Below, piece after piece: positions 1 through 5,463 of a DNA stretch of 18,126 nucleotides. Both the position numbers and the translations under genes were made by a program. Under the pieces are notes generated by a model. It was not told where the DNA came from. It did not search any database and saw only the letters and a list, made by a program, of their open reading frames with translations. The stretch is from Methanoregulaceae archaeon (lineage in GTDB: Archaea > Halobacteriota > Methanomicrobia > Methanomicrobiales > Methanospirillaceae), in contig JALOPT010000009.1 of NCBI GenBank assembly GCA_025453715.1, forward strand, positions 1 to 18,126, written 5' to 3'. Numbering within the stretch: the first letter of the stretch is position 1; every line of letters starts with the position of its first letter.

Positions 1-249
1 TTGCAGTACGATAATTTATCCGCACAATCAGTATCCCCTGCACTACAGCCGGTTAAAGATGAAATCCTGGCTGCAATTCAGGACGAGATTAACGGTACGA
101 GAAAATTGAGAAATATTGCTGTTTCTGACAGTGAAATGATGTCCGGGGCGTCGAAGGATTACCGGGATGCAGCGGACAGGTTATTCCGATCGGCAAATAC
201 TCACCTGAATAACGCGCAATCTAAAATTAACGAGTTAAATAACCAATAA
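1..249 (+). CDS. Hypothetical protein, 3' part only
   Basis: The reading frame is open from the first base of the window, so the start is probably outside it; the TTG at position 1 has no visible ribosome binding site. The visible 82 residues are hydrophilic and predicted to be largely helical, with many Asp, Asn, Ser and Ala and no Cys or Trp. The C-terminal half (about residues 50-80) has heptad-like spacing of Leu/Ile/Ala that would suit a short coiled coil. No signal peptide or membrane segment is visible in this part. I do not recognise a family. A run of seven T follows eight bases after the stop and would serve as an archaeal terminator. The following 690 bases hold no convincing gene, so this is the last gene of its unit. 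Confidence 0.6.
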   Translation: MQYDNLSAQSVSPALQPVKDEILAAIQDEINGTRKLRNIAVSDSEMMSGASKDYRDAADRLFRSANTHLNNAQSKINELNNQ

Positions 250-256
250 AATAGTA

Positions 257-295
257 TTTTTTTAGTGCAGAATTACCCGGACACCTCGTTTTTTT
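257..295 (+). terminator. Two oligo-T runs after the first gene
   Basis: Seven consecutive T at 257-263 and another seven at 289-295, within 50 bases of the stop codon at 247-249. Archaeal transcription ends at such U-rich tracts without needing a hairpin. The assignment rests on position and composition only. Confidence 0.5.
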
Positions 296-937
296 ATAGT
301 TAGGGGGGGTCTTATTCCGCGTATTTTCATCCGCGATACTAACTTTAACCGGATACTAGCAAACAACCTCTAAAAACTGGTCAGACCAAGGGAGATTGAA
401 ATGGTTTGCAGCTCGACCGGGGAATATTTATGTTAATTAATGACTCTCAACTGTTGAATTAGCCTTATTTTTACTTTATTTTTTATAATAATGCATAAAT
501 TAAGATTTTTCAGGTGCGTAATAACTGGATTCCATTTGCGTGTTATCCGATCAACAGGTGTCCCGGAACATTGGATCTGCAATTGCGGGGAAAACCGGAT
601 CAGATGGATAAAAATCATGATTGTAAGCTCAAAAGATCATACTTATATTATATAGCATCATATGGTTTATAGCGATTGTCATCTGTTCCATTAAACTTCA
701 AAATGGAGATTTTTCAACATTTTGATAAAAAATTTCGCACCAAATAAATTATTCAGGTCGATGCCAGGCTACTTTTTCATTCGGAAATTGGATGAGGTGA
801 GAAATAAAAAACCGGCTCCGCTCTACGTATTTCCAGTTGGAGTGAATTCAACAGAAGCAATTTTTTTAAAAATCTGGGTAAAGAATGCATCAATCGGGGA
901 AGGAAATCTCCTGTGAGAATAGTTATTTCCAAGGTCA
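296..937. other. AT-rich stretch without a convincing gene
   Basis: No frame here combines length, a start codon, a ribosome binding site and protein-like composition. Position 401 carries an ATG with a GGGAG-type site a few bases upstream, but the frame stops after 11 codons (MVCSSTGEYLC), so it may be the head of a lost gene. A TATA-like stretch lies near 639-655. The stretch is clearly richer in A and T than the genes after 5460. Confidence 0.4.
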
Positions 938-1215
938 TTAAACAAAAAATCCCGGCTGATCATCAATTGGCATACACAATTGGTCCCCCTTCTTTTTAAA
1001 AGCCCATATCGCCTGATATATGCCATAAACGGATATTTCATTATTGTTATGGTTGAAATTGCTTCGGAAAGGGGTGAATCCACGTGTAATGATAATAGAA
1101 ATCGAAAATGCCAGCCCGTTGACGATAAACCAGGTATAAAAAAACCTAGGATTTCATCACGGTAGCGACCCTGGTTGAGATAGAGACCAATCAAAATACC
1201 ATGGATTAATGAGAT
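938..1215 (-). pseudogene. Frameshifted small membrane-protein remnant
   Basis: On the minus strand, a frame that is open from 1215 down to a run of seven A (plus strand 1138-1144) reads ISLIHGILIGLYLNQGRY and on to RDEILGFF. After a one-base shift at that run, the next frame continues YTWFIVNGLAFSISIIITRG and runs for about 65 codons to the TAA at 938-940. The joined product would have a hydrophobic stretch on each side of the shift, as in a small two-helix membrane protein, then a polar tail containing GIYQAIWAFKKKGDQL. Neither frame alone makes a good protein. I do not recognise the family. The shift at a homopolymer fits either a decayed gene or a sequencing error. There is no clear start codon or ribosome binding site, so the 5' end may also be missing. 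Confidence 0.35.
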
Positions 1216-1366
1216 TTATGGAAACCAATTCTAAATAGTATTTTATTTGGTAGTGGAGAGGGGGGTGGAGCAGAACACCGGGAACTGTGAAACATTTTGG
1301 AGTGATCCGAATAGAAAATGGATTGTATAACATTTCTATAACCTCCGTTTCCCCGCTTTTTACATC

Positions 1367-1525
1367 TTAATAGGTCATCGTCGGACCAGGATCATTTCGA
1401 AATACCGCATTCGCCCAGGGTTTCGGCTGGCAGTAAGGCACCTGGTTTTGGTTAGGGCAGGAAATTGGCCCCTCGTAACGATTCTTCAGATCCCTTGGGA
1501 TGGAATCAGATAATAAACCGGACTG
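1367..1525 (-). pseudogene. Possible gene fragment downstream of xerA
   Basis: A minus-strand frame of 52 codons is open between a TAG at 1526-1528 and a TAA at 1367-1369, with no ATG, GTG or TTG in its first part. It reads like protein rather than random sequence: it contains RYEGPISCPNQNQVPYCQPK followed by PWANAVFRNDPGPTMTY at the end. Codon third positions are richer in G and C than in the surrounding stretch. It lies 45 bases beyond the xerA stop, on the same strand but in a different frame from the recombinase. I do not recognise a family. It may be the C-terminal end of a lost gene; a chance open frame remains possible. Confidence 0.3.
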
Positions 1526-1569
1526 CTACTAAGTGAAACCGGTCTTCTCAGTGAAAACCCTGGCAGAAT

Positions 1570-2550
1570 TCATTCTGGCTGGTTCCCGGGATCCGTTCGC
1601 TGACTATTTTTCCCTGGCAGCAGGTTACTACCAGGTTTATCCGGTTCATCAGACAGGGGAAAATATTGCTGGTAGACTCGTTTCCGCTCATCCAGGTCAG
1701 TATGAAGATAGATCTCCGTGGTCTTGATAGATGAATGGCCAAGGTTTTCCTGGACTACCCGGAGATTTTTTGACCTGCGGAAGAGCTCGCTCGCATAACT
1801 ATGCCGTATCTTGTGGGGGGTAATTCCCTCTGGAGCATATTTTTCAAAGATGTGCTGGACAGTCCGGGGAGAGAGATGGTGTCCCTGCTGTCCGACAAAA
1901 AGCGGCCCCTCAATCCGGTTCCCGATAAAAGGCTCCATCTCGCGGAGCGTTTCGGGGTCAACAAAGACAGTACGTATCTTGCCTCCCTTCCCTTTAATCC
2001 TGATTGTCTGTTCCTCGAAATCGATATCCTCGATATTCATATTGCAGAGTTCTGATATCCTGACTCCGGTGGCATAGATTGTCCGTACAATCAACTTTTC
2101 CCTGGCATCGGGAATAGAGGCGATCAGTCGTAGCACCTGGCTGTGTTTCAGGTACCGTAGTTCCTGTTCCTTGATCCTTGGCCTTTCAATTCCGAACATC
2201 GGGTTGGCTGGAAGTGCCCCCTGGGTATAGAGGAACCGGTAAAACGAGGTAAGCGTCGAGATCATCCGGTGAAGTGTTTTTGGTTTGTACTTCCGGACCG
2301 AGTTCATGAAGGTTAGGAAATCAGTTAACATCACGGGTTCGACCTCTACATCCGTGTCGAGCCGGGCATTCGCATAGTCCTTCCAGAGGTTTTCGAGTTT
2401 CTCAGGGTTACTGTTTCTCCGGAGCCACAGGTAGTAGGCAAACTGTTTCACCACCTGCTCGTAACTGATGATGGTCCGGGGGGAATAATTCCGCATTCGG
2501 AGGTAGTATTCGTAGCGATTGAGCCACTCCGAGAAATAACCACCCTGCAT
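1570..2550 (-). CDS. xerA: XerA-type tyrosine site-specific recombinase
   Basis: This 326-residue protein is a tyrosine recombinase that would cut and rejoin DNA through a 3'-phosphotyrosine link. Residues 5-110 match the N-terminal SAM-like core-binding domain (SPRTIISYEQVVKQFAYYL). Residues 130-300 hold the catalytic domain with the expected set: Arg164 in ATGVRISEL, Lys188 in the beta-hairpin KGKGGKIR, His246 and Arg249 in HKIRHSYA, His272 in LGHSS, and the nucleophile Tyr281 in TEIYLH. The Pro-, Asn- and Gly-rich tail after residue 300 exceeds the usual XerA length. The start is chosen at the ATG ending at 2550 because a TATA box is centred about 27 bases upstream, implying a leaderless or nearly leaderless mRNA. 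A dif-like palindrome lies just beyond that box. In archaea XerA resolves chromosome dimers at dif; an integrase of a lost element is the alternative. Confidence 0.92.
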   Translation of the reverse strand: MQGGYFSEWLNRYEYYLRMRNYSPRTIISYEQVVKQFAYYLWLRRNSNPEKLENLWKDYANARLDTDVEVEPVMLTDFLTFMNSVRKYKPKTLHRMISTLTSFYRFLYTQGALPANPMFGIERPRIKEQELRYLKHSQVLRLIASIPDAREKLIVRTIYATGVRISELCNMNIEDIDFEEQTIRIKGKGGKIRTVFVDPETLREMEPFIGNRIEGPLFVGQQGHHLSPRTVQHIFEKYAPEGITPHKIRHSYASELFRRSKNLRVVQENLGHSSIKTTEIYLHTDLDERKRVYQQYFPLSDEPDKPGSNLLPGKNSQRTDPGNQPE

Positions 2551-2570
2551 GGTCTATTCTTTATTCAGGA

Positions 2571-2582
2571 CACATATAAAGG
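2571..2582 (-). promoter_or_regulatory. TATA box of xerA
   Basis: Read on the minus strand this is CCTTTATATGTG, a good archaeal TATA element. Its centre lies about 27 bases from the xerA ATG, so transcription should begin at or next to the start codon. The palindrome at 2585-2610 directly abuts its upstream side, where TFB would bind. Confidence 0.6.
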
Positions 2583-2584
2583 TT

Positions 2585-2610
2585 TTGCGTAGAATACCTA
2601 TTCTGCGCAA
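2585..2610. repeat. 26-base palindrome beside xerA, dif-like or operator
   Basis: The arms TTGCGTAGAATA and TATTCTGCGCAA flank a two-base centre (CC). They are complementary at 11 of 12 positions, and the exception is a T-G pair. Viewed as 11-base arms around a six-base centre (TACCTA), it has the geometry of a Xer dif site with 9 of 11 arm positions matched. It lies 35 bases upstream of the recombinase start and touches the TATA region, so it could be a recombination site, an operator for self-regulation, or both. No second copy was noticed in the window. Confidence 0.45.
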
Positions 2611-3062
2611 GTACGTTTTCACCAGATTGTTTCTAAGGATAATCTGAAAATGATATGCTGAAGTTGAGATGGTCTCATCGATCAGTACCTTTCGAACCGA
2701 TGCCGGACTACTTTTTTTCATCTACTCTTGGCAGGAAGTTATGATCAGGTAATTGTATTAGCCTGAAAAACCAGTGAAAAATAAACGATTTTGCGAGGCT
2801 TTTAATCGCGTAATACCCGCCCTTATAACAAACCCCCTTGTAGTAACCCTATTCAACGGGCTTATCCTGCATTTAAAGACCCCTACATTGTTTTTCATAT
2901 CTTTTTGTTAGATCCTGATTCTGTCAGGTATACTATAGAACATATCATCATAAGACCGGAGATGTTGGATCCGAATTTCAGGTCACTGAATAAAAATTAG
3001 GTGACTAGTCAATAAAGGCCATACAATTTTTTTCTGACTCATGATTCAAAAAATGTAGTTAG
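2611..3062. other. AT-rich stretch, no convincing gene
   Basis: No frame here has a start, a ribosome binding site and reasonable length. On the minus strand 2708-2848 is open for 46 codons between two stops and reads somewhat like protein (GYYKGVCYKGGYYAIKSLAK), ending DEKK before TAG. The bases around that stop (about 2698-2724) resemble 759-784 in sequence (GATGCC then GACTAC or GGCTAC, then a T run and CAT). This may be a shared gene end or chance. A short hairpin CCTGA/TCAGG lies near 2915-2930. Confidence 0.3.
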
Positions 3063-3347
3063 AATTGGAAAATAGACGCTCTTCGGGGCATTGCCTCCAT
3101 CCCTACTGCAGACCCCTCAAATTGGGATAGTTCCTGGACTGTTGAACTGTCTCAAAATGAAAGGATTTCCAAAACCGGATACCATTTTCTCCTGATTAAC
3201 GAACAAATATGTATTTTCGTGGTTCCAACTGATGAATCACTAAAATTATTTCACCACATAAAAGTGTATTATTCCGAAACCCAATCAGTATTTTCAATTT
3301 TATTACCGGGCCCCTCTGTAAAAAGAGGAACGAGTATGATTGAATAA
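3063..3347 (+). pseudogene. Possible gene fragment lacking a start
   Basis: The frame is open for 94 codons between TAG at 3060-3062 and TAA at 3345-3347, with no ATG, GTG or TTG start in its first half. It reads as a soluble protein: it contains IDALRGIASIPTADPSNWDS, then GYHFLLINEQICIFVVPTDE and LFHHIKVYYSETQSV. One base upstream in another frame the sequence could continue (SKNVVRIGK), which would suit a frameshift near 3060. I do not recognise a family. The opposite strand is also open here, so which strand carries the signal is uncertain. Treat it as a candidate remnant. Confidence 0.3.
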
Positions 3348-3454
3348 TTTTATCCTGATTTTCCCCGGATATCCTAGAAGGATGGTGTGATTTGTACTTT
3401 TTTTGGCTAGTTGAAGTGGTAACACGAGGGCAGACCTGACAACCATGGGCCCCG

Positions 3455-3551
3455 ATTATACTGAAAAACTCCGGAGATACCGCAACCGGAACAACAATAA
3501 CCGGGATAAAACAAAACCAATTCCTGTGCACAGCGATTTTTTTCAACCCAT
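3455..3551 (-). pseudogene. Broken signal-peptide leader, degenerate copy 1
   Basis: The minus-strand ATG at 3549-3551 begins Met-Gly and then meets TGA at codon 3, where the related copy at 3969 has CGA (Arg). After the stop the frame continues KKSLCTGIGFV, and a frameshift is needed to reach the hydrophobic core FIPVIVVPVAVSPEFF, which looks like the end of a secretion signal. The leader shares a 34-base segment (3529-3562) with 3947-3980 at 31 of 34 positions. Together these features suggest a decayed secreted-protein gene, duplicated from or parallel to the second copy. A TTG-started frame reaching 3196 exists but has no support as a working gene. Confidence 0.4.
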
Positions 3552-3562
3552 GTGATCATCAT
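3529..3562 (-). repeat. 34-base leader repeat, copy 1
   Basis: Matches 3947-3980 at 31 of 34 positions without gaps. On the minus strand both contain ATGATGATCA, a base, ATGGGT, and a stretch ending ATCGCTGTG, so the repeat spans the start region and first codons of two secreted-protein leaders. Confidence 0.6.
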
Positions 3563-3619
3563 CTTGCATAATCTATGATTTTGTCTTTGAAAAACACAAA
3601 GACACTGCTGAAAACGTTA

Positions 3620-3643
3620 CTTTATTCGTTTTCGTGAATAAAG
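3620..3643. repeat. Hairpin, eight-base perfect stem
   Basis: CTTTATTC (3620-3627) and GAATAAAG (3636-3643) are perfect complements around an eight-base loop, GTTTTCGT. An alternative pairing of AAAACG (3611-3616) with CGTTTT (3627-3632) competes with it. It lies in a stretch with no gene, so a role as terminator or operator is only possible. Confidence 0.35.
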
Positions 3644-3749
3644 ATTGACTATTATTCATTATTTGGACAGGTGCGATTAGACTTGCTGTATTATCCTGGG
3701 GAAATATGTATAATCTTTCACTACTGGGTCTAATTATAAACCGATGTTA

Positions 3750-3803
3750 GGGTATAGATATACCTGCTCTGCGGCTCACCAATTCAGCCGTTAGTCTATA
3801 CCC
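3750..3803. other. Nested hairpin, possible small RNA structure
   Basis: An outer nine-base perfect stem pairs GGGTATAGA (3750-3758) with TCTATACCC (3795-3803). Inside it CGGCT (3772-3776) pairs with AGCCG (3786-3790) around a nine-base loop. The left arm can instead fold on itself as GGTATA-GA-TATACC (3751-3764), so two exclusive folds exist. No gene lies within 50 bases. At 54 bases it is too short and lacks the loop sequences of a tRNA. It may be a regulatory RNA, a terminal inverted repeat relic or a protein-binding site. Confidence 0.35.
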
Positions 3804-3855
3804 CCGTCGAGTTATCATAATGATGCCATTCTTTACCAGACATATCGTTTAAAAT

Positions 3856-3969
3856 CTAGATGTCACCATTTTCCAGTTCCACATGTTCAATAACCGCCGC
3901 GGCCGGTGCAACAACAAACCCAATGAGTATGAGGCCAAGGATTAGACACAGCGATATTTTTCGACCCAT
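3856..3969 (-). CDS. Short secreted-peptide ORF, probably truncated gene
   Basis: A 37-residue frame starts at the ATG ending at 3969, about 12 bases after a GGAG motif. It begins MGRKISLCLILGLILIGF and continues VVAPAAAV, a textbook Sec signal peptide with a basic N-terminus, Leu/Ile core and an Ala-x-Ala-type cleavage site. Only about 12 residues follow it before the TAG, so the mature part is nearly absent. Two explanations fit: a gene cut short soon after its signal peptide, or a genuine tiny secreted peptide. The first seems likelier because a second, clearly broken copy of the same leader lies 420 bases away. Two further in-frame-shifted ATG codons lie just upstream and give only a 12-residue frame. 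No function can be assigned. Confidence 0.4.
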   Translation of the reverse strand: MGRKISLCLILGLILIGFVVAPAAAVIEHVELENGDI

Positions 3970-3980
3970 TTGATCATCAT
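3947..3980 (-). repeat. 34-base leader repeat, copy 2
   Basis: Partner of 3529-3562 (31 of 34 identical). This copy keeps an open frame after the ATG and has a GGAG site upstream at about 3982-3986, whereas the other copy carries an in-frame TGA. Confidence 0.6.
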
Positions 3981-4119
3981 TCTCCTTTTGCGCAACATGG
4001 CTGATAAATATCGTTGGCTCCATTACTGGATTAACATTCTATAGTTGGAAACGGTAATTTGGTGGAAAAGGCCGGGTAAAACACAGAGAAAGGTGAGAGT
4101 TGGATTGCGAGACAAGATC

Positions 4120-4307
4120 TCACATGGTGGAATTCAAGTCATATGGCCTCGCAGCATTTTTTGGAAACGGATTTGATTCAGAATATACTGGCCACGTAAA
4201 TAGGCTATATTTCCACAATGTAGAATAAGATTCACGATTTAGATAAAGTGTTCCTGCTGATACTACTGGCACTAATAACAGACCAATTTAACCAAGGCAG
4301 TTAACAT
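4120..4307 (-). pseudogene. Broken secreted-protein gene start
   Basis: From the ATG ending at 4307 the minus strand reads MLTALVK, and with a one-base shift it continues IGLLLVPVVSAGTLYLNRES, which together make a plausible signal peptide with cleavage after SAG. The shifted frame then runs through STLWKYSLFTWPVYSESNPF and PKNAARPYDLNSTM to TGA at 4120-4122. Without the shift the ATG frame ends after 11 codons. An AAGGGA motif lies about 12 bases before the ATG. I do not recognise the product. It is one of three damaged secreted-protein heads between 3450 and 4310, all on the strand of the intact PepSY-like gene just upstream. Confidence 0.35.
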
Positions 4308-4322
4308 TTTTATGAATAATCC

Positions 4323-4365
4323 CTTTGGTATAGATAGTTGGTTTCCCCCATTACCCATACCAAAG
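4323..4365 (-). terminator. Stem-loop after the PepSY-like gene
   Basis: CTTTGGTAT (4323-4331) and ATACCAAAG (4357-4365) form a perfect nine-base stem with a 25-base loop, starting three bases after the stop codon of the gene at 4369-4998. It may act as an mRNA end structure. There is no strong T-run directly after it, so termination is not certain. Confidence 0.35.
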
Positions 4366-4368
4366 TCA

Positions 4369-4998
4369 CTACCAACAACTTTCAATGCTAATTACCCTCC
4401 CGGTTATCGCATCTATTGTAACCCATCTGTTTGCATGGATCGGGACATCGATAATTTCTCCTGTCCTGGAATTGAACCATTGCTTCACCCCGATCGCGTT
4501 TGGATCGGTCGATACCCCTGATAATGATACAGTCCAAACGGGTTTTTTCATTGTGTATTCGTTACTTCTGAAGTCGTACGTGATCTTTTTAGTAGTTAAC
4601 GTCGCAACAGGATCAGAAGTAAAACTGATATTGCTGACACATATTATTGCGATTTGAATAGCTTCCTCTTTTGTTATATACGATGGATCCATAGCAGGGG
4701 TCACAATTGGACTTGGAACGGCAATGCTTCCGGAAATTCCTCCATTATTCGAAGTGGGATTGGGAAGGATCGTGTTTGGCCATTTTGAATCTAAATCTGT
4801 GAATGGAATGGTAATTGGTGTAACTACTGTAGGCGTGGGCGTGGAGTTTACCCTTGCTATGGTCTTAATGGTCCTCTGGATTGACCCATAGTTAATGATT
4901 TTTCCTGCGAATACGGCAGGGACAAATAGTATTCCGATAAGTGTTATGATGGAAAGAATCGCAATGTAATAATTAAAAGATCTATGGACTATATTCAA
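4369..4998 (-). CDS. Secreted or membrane-anchored PepSY-like protein
   Basis: This 209-residue protein begins with a hydrophobic segment at about residues 9-31 (YYIAILSIITLIGILFVPAV), either a signal peptide with cleavage near VFAG or a membrane anchor. A Thr/Pro-rich linker (about 52-104) follows. The C-terminal part has the layout of a PepSY domain: EEAIQIAI helix at 111-118, KPVWTVSLSG strand at 152-161, and VTIDAITGRVISIES at 193-207. PepSY domains often inhibit or modulate peptidases outside the cell; here that is inference. The start is TTG at 4996-4998, since no ATG lies before the hydrophobic segment; a GGGGGA motif sits about eight bases upstream and a TATA element at 5032-5045. It is the only intact gene in a stretch of decayed ones. 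Confidence 0.7.
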   Translation of the reverse strand: MNIVHRSFNYYIAILSIITLIGILFVPAVFAGKIINYGSIQRTIKTIARVNSTPTPTVVTPITIPFTDLDSKWPNTILPNPTSNNGGISGSIAVPSPIVTPAMDPSYITKEEAIQIAIICVSNISFTSDPVATLTTKKITYDFRSNEYTMKKPVWTVSLSGVSTDPNAIGVKQWFNSRTGEIIDVPIHANRWVTIDAITGRVISIESCW

Positions 4999-5031
4999 GG
5001 ATAATCCCCCATTATCGATACTAAGTCACGT

Positions 5032-5045
5032 TGTATAATATATTG
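5032..5045 (-). promoter_or_regulatory. TATA box of the PepSY-like gene
   Basis: On the minus strand this reads AATATATTATACAA, about 41 bases upstream of the TTG start at 4998. That leaves a leader of roughly 15 bases containing the GGGGGA ribosome binding motif. Confidence 0.5.
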
Positions 5046-5158
5046 TCAGGATGGGGAGGGTTCAATGAATTATTACCTCGGATGTCTCTTCAGATGGTTC
5101 ACCATCGAGGTATAAAGGGAATCATGTATCATGCATATTGGGATTGGGAACCAGTTGA

Positions 5159-5290
5159 GACATTCACTATCAAGCCTCCGATCCAGCCGATCTCGCCCAC
5201 CACGATAAAATTGTCATGCTTGTCGAGCGGATTCTCGATCTCAACAAGGACTGGCCAGGAGCTGACCACTGGAATGAAAGGGTACCATGA
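5159..5290 (+). pseudogene. Remnant resembling restriction-modification enzyme C-terminus
   Basis: A frame open between TGA at 5156-5158 and TGA at 5288-5290 reads DPADLAHHDKIVMLVERILD then LNKDWPGADHWNERV. From memory, this matches the pattern near the C-terminus of Eco57I/TaqI-like type II enzymes that join methyltransferase and nuclease, where a helix of the type (H)D(R/K)(L/M)VxLVERMLxLxK follows the target-recognition domain. Only about 35 residues are left, without the methyltransferase motifs, a start codon or the rest of the domain. It is therefore a fragment, if the match is real. It lies in the same decayed stretch as the other remnants, which fits loss of a former defence island. 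A chance open frame cannot be excluded by eye. Confidence 0.4.
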
Positions 5291-5426
5291 TTTTTTAGGA
5301 TTATTGTCTCAAAATACCTGATATAATAACTTTTTTTTAGGAAATGAATCATAAATCAACGAAATATTTAATTCTAAAAGCGTACCTCATTACCTAAATA
5401 AACCACATGTTGCTATATAAGAAAAG

Positions 5427-5439
5427 GTATATTTTTAAG
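5427..5439 (+). promoter_or_regulatory. TATA box that decides the start at 5464
   Basis: GGTATATTTTTAAG-type element, centred 31 bases before the ATG at 5464. An almost identical element (GATATTTTTAAG, 6394-6404) stands 29 bases before the next gene. Because it would lie inside any frame started at 5407, it argues for the later ATG and a leader of only a few bases. Confidence 0.6.
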
Positions 5440-5463
5440 TCCTCCCATCCTACCCTAGGTCTA

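Noticed and set aside
722..916. Plus-strand frame of 64 codons from TTG
   Set aside because: No ribosome binding site, rare start and no support beyond being open; overlaps the region of the T-rich repeat-like segment near 760-780.
823..1194. Minus-strand frame of 123 codons as an intact gene
   Set aside because: The hydrophobic protein-like part of the upstream half continues in a different frame after the A7 run, and the remainder of this frame reads as noise. Treated as a frameshifted remnant instead.
3196..3546. Minus-strand frame of 116 codons from TTG as a working gene
   Set aside because: Comparison with the related leader at 3969 shows the true ATG frame is broken by TGA, and the downstream part has no protein-like features.
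3750..3803. tRNA-like structure
   Set aside because: The terminal pairing resembles an acceptor stem, but the element is only 54 bases, with no T-loop, D-loop or anticodon arm in place.
5031..5321. Plus-strand frame of 96 codons
   Set aside because: It covers the promoter of the PepSY-like gene and competes with the restriction-modification-like frame in the same bases, which reads far more like protein.
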